Assembly (NCBI GenBank): GCA_003697105.1
Contig: RFFQ01000182.1
Coordinates: forward strand, 1 to 9,080
Origin: Gemmatimonadota bacterium
GTDB lineage: Bacteria; 4572-55; J002
Length of the DNA stretch: 9,080 bases
Direction of reading: 5' to 3'
Under the pieces are notes generated by a model. That model saw only the letters and a list, made by a program, of their open reading frames with translations, made no database searches and was not told the DNA's origin. Position 1 is the stretch's first letter. Each line of letters begins with the position of its first letter. A program made the position numbers and the translations under genes. Shown here in pieces: positions 5,416 to 9,080 of this stretch.

Positions 5416-7497
5416 ATGAGTTTCCTAGACCAAAAATTGATTCCACATTATGTGTTCGATACCTATGTGGTGGGGCACAATAATCGATTAGCATTTGCTG
5501 CCGCTAAGGGTGTAGCAGAGAACCCGGCTTATACGTACAACCCCTTATTCATTTACAGCAGTGTAGGGTTAGGCAAAACGCACCTATTGAACGCCATTGG
5601 CAACGCAATCGTTCAGAGTAACCCGCAAATGAAAGTGGTATATAGCTCGCTAGAAGTGGTGATGGAGAGCCTCACCGGGCACATGAGCCGGGGTACTCTA
5701 AATGAATTTCGATTCTCATTTGAAGAAATTGATGTCTTGCTCCTCGATGATGTCCAGTTTTTAATTGGGCGTGAAGAAAAGCAAGAAGAATTTATCCGTA
5801 TTTTTGATATGCTGTTGATGAATTTAAAACAACTGGTCTTTACCTCGGATCGTCCCCCAACGGATATGACCACCCTAGAAGAACGGTTGCGTTCTCGCTT
5901 TCAGGGCGGATTGATCGTTGATATCCAACATCCCGATTTAGAAACACGAATCGCCATCCTCCAACGAAAAATTAAAGAAACCGGACGTACAGTACCCCCC
6001 GAAGTCGTCCATAAAATTGCCGAGAATGTCCCGACCAATGTGCGGGAATTAGAAGGCGCTTTGAACAAAGTATTGGCACATGCCCTGCTGACCGACCGCG
6101 AGATTTCGCTGGAAGTCGCCCGTGAAGCATTGGGTGAAAAACCCGCCCCAGCGCCGGAAGTCAAAACGCTGGAAGAATTCCAAAAAGAACAAGAAGCCCT
6201 TTCCAACGAATTTTCGGACTTTTTGAGCGGCGTTTCCGAAAAAGTGGAAGGTATCGCCATCGAAATCAGCCAACACCAACGCGAAAAAGATGAACTCCGC
6301 GAAAAAATTAAAATGTGGGAGCATCGTGGATTTGAGGTCGATAGCATCCGCCAAGCACTCCGCGGCACCATAGAAGATGCCAAACGTGCCTATCAGGAAT
6401 TTGAACAAAACGTGCACCGGCTTATGGAATTACAAGACGAACTTAGCGCACTGGAGGTGCCCAAAGAGGAACTATTTGAGGTTCGCCGAATTCAAGCCCG
6501 CTTATTTGATCCAGCCGCCGTGGCGTGGTGTGAGCAAGCCATCGCGACCCTACGGGAAAAGTTGGAAACCGAACAGTTTGATTTTGACCTCCCCCTAGAT
6601 GATTATCATTTTGAAGATTATATCGTGGGCGAAAGCAACAAAATGGTCTATCGGGCGGCACAATTGATCGCGGAAGCGCCGGGTGAACGCTATAACCCGC
6701 TGTTTATTCACGGAGGCGTCGGCGTGGGGAAAACACATCTGCTCAATGCCATCGGAAACCGTATCCTCCAAAAGTACCCTCAGCGGAAAGTGGCGTACCT
6801 CAGTGCCGAAAAATTCACCAATGAACTGATTCAGGCAATTAGTGATAATCAAGTAGAGAAATTTCGAGCGAAATACCGGTCAGTGGATGTACTTATGATC
6901 GATGACATTCAATTTTTAGCCGGGCGGGAACGCACGCAGGAGGAATTTTTCCACTCCTTCAATGCCCTGTACACCGTCCATAAGGCGATCATCCTGACCA
7001 GTGATCGCTCCCCCAAAGAACTTACCACACTGGAAGACCGCCTCCGATCCCGCTTTGAAGGCGGATTAGTTGCGGAAATCAAAGCCCCGACTAAAGAAGT
7101 CCGTACCCAGTTGATTGAACGCATTTTAACCCGCGAAAACATTACGATGGAGCCGGCGCTGATCAACCATATCGCCGATACCATCCAGACCAATATCCGC
7201 GAGTTGATCGGCGCCGTAAACCGGATTGTTGCCAACTGCGTCCTCAATGATCTACCCCCGACCCAGGAGATCGTTGATGCGGTACTGGTCGAGGTTGCCG
7301 GGACAAGCAAACCCGCCGTCACCGCTGCAACCCCCGCAGGACAAGCGCCGATTTCCACATGGGAACAGACACTGTTGGCACAGATTCCGAAAATCGAACA
7401 GCACTGGCGAACCCTAGATGTGTTACTGCATCATGACTACCTAACAGATGAATATCGTGTGGAAAAAGTGCTCCAACTGGCTGATGATAATAGCTAA
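5416..7497 (+). CDS. Tandem DnaA-type AAA+ ATPase without DNA-binding domain
   Basis: A 693-residue protein with two DnaA-family AAA+ modules joined by a long helical linker. Module 1 (about 12-242): altered P-loop SSVGLGKT (48-55), Walker B VLLLDDVQF (107-115), sensor 1 FTSDR (142-146), box VII RLRSRF (157-162), sensor 2 NVRELEGALN (208-217). Linker (250-385): charged heptad-like helices, likely coiled coil. Module 2 (388-628): FEDYIVGESNKMVY, canonical P-loop GGVGVGKT (433-440), LMIDDIQFLAG (493-503), LTSDR, RLRSRF (542-547), NIRELIGAVN (593-602). A 65-residue tail follows. DnaA domain I and the helix-turn-helix domain IV are absent, as in the much shorter Hda, so it is not a replication initiator. 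I chose ATG 5416 because homology begins just after it. An upstream in-frame TTG at 5392 overlaps the previous stop and would add 8 residues; GGGAG at 5397-5401 is rather far from 5416. Confidence 0.9.
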   Translation: MSFLDQKLIPHYVFDTYVVGHNNRLAFAAAKGVAENPAYTYNPLFIYSSVGLGKTHLLNAIGNAIVQSNPQMKVVYSSLEVVMESLTGHMSRGTLNEFRFSFEEIDVLLLDDVQFLIGREEKQEEFIRIFDMLLMNLKQLVFTSDRPPTDMTTLEERLRSRFQGGLIVDIQHPDLETRIAILQRKIKETGRTVPPEVVHKIAENVPTNVRELEGALNKVLAHALLTDREISLEVAREALGEKPAPAPEVKTLEEFQKEQEALSNEFSDFLSGVSEKVEGIAIEISQHQREKDELREKIKMWEHRGFEVDSIRQALRGTIEDAKRAYQEFEQNVHRLMELQDELSALEVPKEELFEVRRIQARLFDPAAVAWCEQAIATLREKLETEQFDFDLPLDDYHFEDYIVGESNKMVYRAAQLIAEAPGERYNPLFIHGGVGVGKTHLLNAIGNRILQKYPQRKVAYLSAEKFTNELIQAISDNQVEKFRAKYRSVDVLMIDDIQFLAGRERTQEEFFHSFNALYTVHKAIILTSDRSPKELTTLEDRLRSRFEGGLVAEIKAPTKEVRTQLIERILTRENITMEPALINHIADTIQTNIRELIGAVNRIVANCVLNDLPPTQEIVDAVLVEVAGTSKPAVTAATPAGQAPISTWEQTLLAQIPKIEQHWRTLDVLLHHDYLTDEYRVEKVLQLADDNS

Positions 7498-8002
7498 CCT
7501 TGGCATTTTGGTAGGGATAGGGGGATGCCAGCCTCAGGCGGACGTGCGGCAGACGACATCCAAAACCGGGAAAATAGAGCCGGATATTCAGACCTGCTTC
7601 CCGATCTTACCTGCGACGGTGCGCACAGTGCCCACTCGCATCGATTCGCTCACCCACCCCTGGGTCTTCCAACGGCTGGGAACGGTAGCACCGGAGATTC
7701 ACCCCCTAGATCAGGCTCGCGCGACCTATTCCTTGGAGGGGGATTCCGTGGAAGTAACCCTTTTTGAATTTGATAGCCTGAAAACGGCACGTCACTGGAT
7801 TTCCACGTTAAATGATGCCGGTTGCCAACCGGATTCCACATGGGGCAACGGTGGTTTTTATGATACATTTACCATTGCTTTCCGTGACGGTGTCTATGGC
7901 GTACATTTACAACGGTTTTCCCGCTCCGACACTGGCCGGATAATTATGCACCAATTGGCGGCAAAACTCGACGAACTTTTGACCCGAAAGGATACCCTGT
8001 GA
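7448..8002 (+). CDS. Small predicted lipoprotein of unknown function
   Basis: A 184-residue protein with a type II (lipoprotein) signal peptide. Basic Lys6-Lys7 is followed by a hydrophobic core (WLMIIANLGILVGIGG) and Cys27 in a VGIGGC context that fits a lipobox. The mature part (TCFPILPATVRTVPTRID..., TYSLEGDSVEVTLFEFDSLKTARHW, then FRDGVYGVHLQRFSRSDTGRI) looks like a small alpha/beta fold resembling proteins that report on 'VTLFEFDS..AA' sequences in other lipoproteins, but I cannot name a family. The mature part has Cys at about 49 and 126, which could pair. The ATG at 7448 lies 50 bases inside the tandem DnaA gene in another frame. The in-frame GTG 7457 and ATG 7484 are alternatives, but 7484 would lose the lysines. 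No clear Shine-Dalgarno is seen, so coupling to upstream translation is likely. Confidence 0.8.
   Translation: MNIVWKKCSNWLMIIANLGILVGIGGCQPQADVRQTTSKTGKIEPDIQTCFPILPATVRTVPTRIDSLTHPWVFQRLGTVAPEIHPLDQARATYSLEGDSVEVTLFEFDSLKTARHWISTLNDAGCQPDSTWGNGGFYDTFTIAFRDGVYGVHLQRFSRSDTGRIIMHQLAAKLDELLTRKDTL
7987..7992 (+). promoter_or_regulatory. Ribosome binding site deciding the GTG start of the propeller gene
   Basis: AAAGGA ends 6 bases before GTG 7999. Because the start codon is GTG and overlaps the preceding TGA, this site and the signal peptide that begins exactly there decide the start. Confidence 0.6.
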
Positions 8003-9080
8003 AATATGTTTGGCTATATGGACTCATCCTACTAATACACCTCGCTTCTGCCAAAGGTAGCCCAGCCGCACAAGCTCTGGTGAACAATATGGGATTAAGT
8101 GGCGGACTGGCAGAATGGTCACCGGATGGGCGGCAACTCGTTTTTGTGTCCACCGAAGGGTCCCGGCGCGGTATGGCAACCAATCTCTGGATTATCAACG
8201 CCAACGGTAGTGGCAAAAAAATGATTACCGATAATAGTTCTTGGGATAGTTATCCTTCGTGGTCGCCGGATGGAACACGCATTATCTATTCCTCACACCC
8301 AGATGGTCGCCCGAAAGAGCGGCATCTTTGGGTGATAAACCGCAACGGAAGTAACAAACAGCGCCTATCCACCCCTGTGAGCAATCCAACCGCCCCGCAA
8401 ATTTCACCTTCAGGACGCGAAGTCCTCTTTGTCTCAGGCGATAACCGTATCTGGAAAATGAATCTGGATGGCACAAATGCCTGCCAACTGACTCACCAAA
8501 AATCAACCCATCCCAGTTGGTCACCCAATGGACGGCATATCCTATTTGCGCAATACAGTCCCAAAACCCGTTACGACATCTGGGTGATGGATGCCGACGG
8601 CGAAAACCCACGACCCATTTCCACAGACATGCACAATGAATCCCACCCGCGCCTTTCACCCGACGGGTCAATGATTCTTTATGAAGTGTGGGATTTGCAA
8701 ACCCGCTCCCGGCGCATCTGGGTCATGAATGCGGACGGAACCAATAAACACCCCTTGAACACAGGTGGTCAAGAAGATGGAATGCCGCGGTGGTCACCGG
8801 ACGGTCACATGATAGTTTTCAATTCCTGGGACCAACAAGAGCACAACCGGTTACAAATCCTTCCGGCGCCGCGTCCACCGTCACAACCGCGATCGCTGCC
8901 CCGCCCCGTCCGGGTAATCCCCCCACGCCAACAGTGGACCACGGATAAAACCCCCGTGAAGCCCGCTACCCCCCCACCCCCCCCCCCCCCCCCCCACCCC
9001 CCCCCCCGCCCCCCCCCCCCCCCCCACCCCCCCCCCCCCCCCCCCACCCCCCCCCCCCCCCCCCCCCACCCCCCCCCCCC
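7999..9080 (+). CDS. Secreted six-repeat PD40/TolB-like beta-propeller protein, 3' truncated
   Basis: The frame opens at GTG 7999, overlapping the lipoprotein stop by 4 bases (GTGA), with AAGGA at 7988-7992 at good spacing. It runs off the window. MKYVWLYGLILLIHLASA is a Sec signal peptide, cut after ASA. Six PD40 (WD40-like, TolB-type) repeats follow, marked by WSPDG (40-44), WSPDG (88-92), SPSG (136-139), WSPNG (174-178), SPDG (220-223) and WSPDG (265-269). Each is paired with a strand such as LWIINANGSG, LWVINRNGSN, IWKMNLDGTN, IWVMDADGEN or IWVMNADGTN. This predicts a six-bladed periplasmic propeller. TolB's N-terminal domain is missing, so it is not TolB itself. After about residue 280 comes a Pro/Arg-rich tail. 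From residue ~325 the translation is poly-proline from the C-tract and should not be trusted. Confidence 0.85.
   Translation, partial: MKYVWLYGLILLIHLASAKGSPAAQALVNNMGLSGGLAEWSPDGRQLVFVSTEGSRRGMATNLWIINANGSGKKMITDNSSWDSYPSWSPDGTRIIYSSHPDGRPKERHLWVINRNGSNKQRLSTPVSNPTAPQISPSGREVLFVSGDNRIWKMNLDGTNACQLTHQKSTHPSWSPNGRHILFAQYSPKTRYDIWVMDADGENPRPISTDMHNESHPRLSPDGSMILYEVWDLQTRSRRIWVMNADGTNKHPLNTGGQEDGMPRWSPDGHMIVFNSWDQQEHNRLQILPAPRPPSQPRSLPRPVRVIPPRQQWTTDKTPVKPATPPPPPPPPHPPPRPPPPPHPPPPPPTPPPPPPHPPP
8969..9080. repeat. Near-pure poly-C tract at the window end, probable artefact
   Basis: From 8969 the sequence is C except for A at 8976, 8996, 9026, 9046 and 9068 and one G at 9008. Such a tract (poly-G on the other strand) at a contig end is typical of two-colour Illumina no-signal reads that were assembled. 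It is embedded in an otherwise ordinary ~50% GC coding sequence, and nothing else in the window is low complexity. A genuine proline-rich tail encoded only by CCC is very unlikely. Confidence 0.85.

Noticed and set aside
5416-7497. Reading this gene as the chromosomal replication initiator dnaA
   Set aside because: It has two AAA+ modules and lacks domain IV with its helix-turn-helix, so it cannot be an ordinary DnaA.
7999-8968. Annotation of the propeller gene as tolB
   Set aside because: TolB has an N-terminal alpha/beta domain before the propeller and sits with tolA and pal; neither is seen here.
8805-9069. Minus-strand glycine-rich open frames (8805-9047 and 8881-9069)
   Set aside because: They are translations of the poly-C/poly-G tract and lie opposite the propeller gene; their composition is an artefact.

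Overview
The window looks like the end of a bacterial contig of roughly 50% GC. It probably comes from a Gram-negative lineage around the FCB/KSB1-type phyla. That placement is an inference from three things: an outer-membrane PorV/PorQ-family beta-barrel, a PATAN/DUF4388 signalling protein, and a periplasmic lipoprotein with a WD40-like propeller. No rRNA, tRNA, CRISPR array or mobile element was recognised.

Layout. Positions 1-920 hold a PorV/PorQ-family outer-membrane protein on the minus strand, cut by the window edge. A divergent 354-base intergenic region (921-1274) follows, with a good sigma70-type promoter firing rightward. From 1275 to the right edge all genes are on the plus strand and tightly packed: carbamate kinase (arcC), biotin carboxylase (accC-like), a PATAN/DUF4388 protein, an unknown soluble helical protein, a protein with two complete DnaA-type AAA+ modules and no DNA-binding domain, a small lipoprotein, and a secreted six-repeat WD40/PD40 propeller protein. 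Gaps are between 19 bases and overlaps of 4 and 50 bases, so one long operon is plausible. The last ~110 bases (8969-9080) are almost pure C and are most likely a sequencing or assembly artefact that truncates the propeller gene.

How the genes may work together. ArcC (carbamoyl phosphate/ATP chemistry) and the biotin carboxylase subunit (carboxyphosphate chemistry, ATP-dependent) form a small metabolic pair without visible partner subunits. The following block, PATAN protein - unknown protein - tandem DnaA-type ATPase, is the most unusual part. It looks like a cytoplasmic signalling or ATPase-scaffold module, coupled at its 3' end to two envelope proteins. The tandem ATPase has an intact P-loop in its second module and an altered one in its first, with a predicted coiled-coil linker between them. 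This is a strong candidate for an undescribed regulatory system, but no function can be read from sequence alone.
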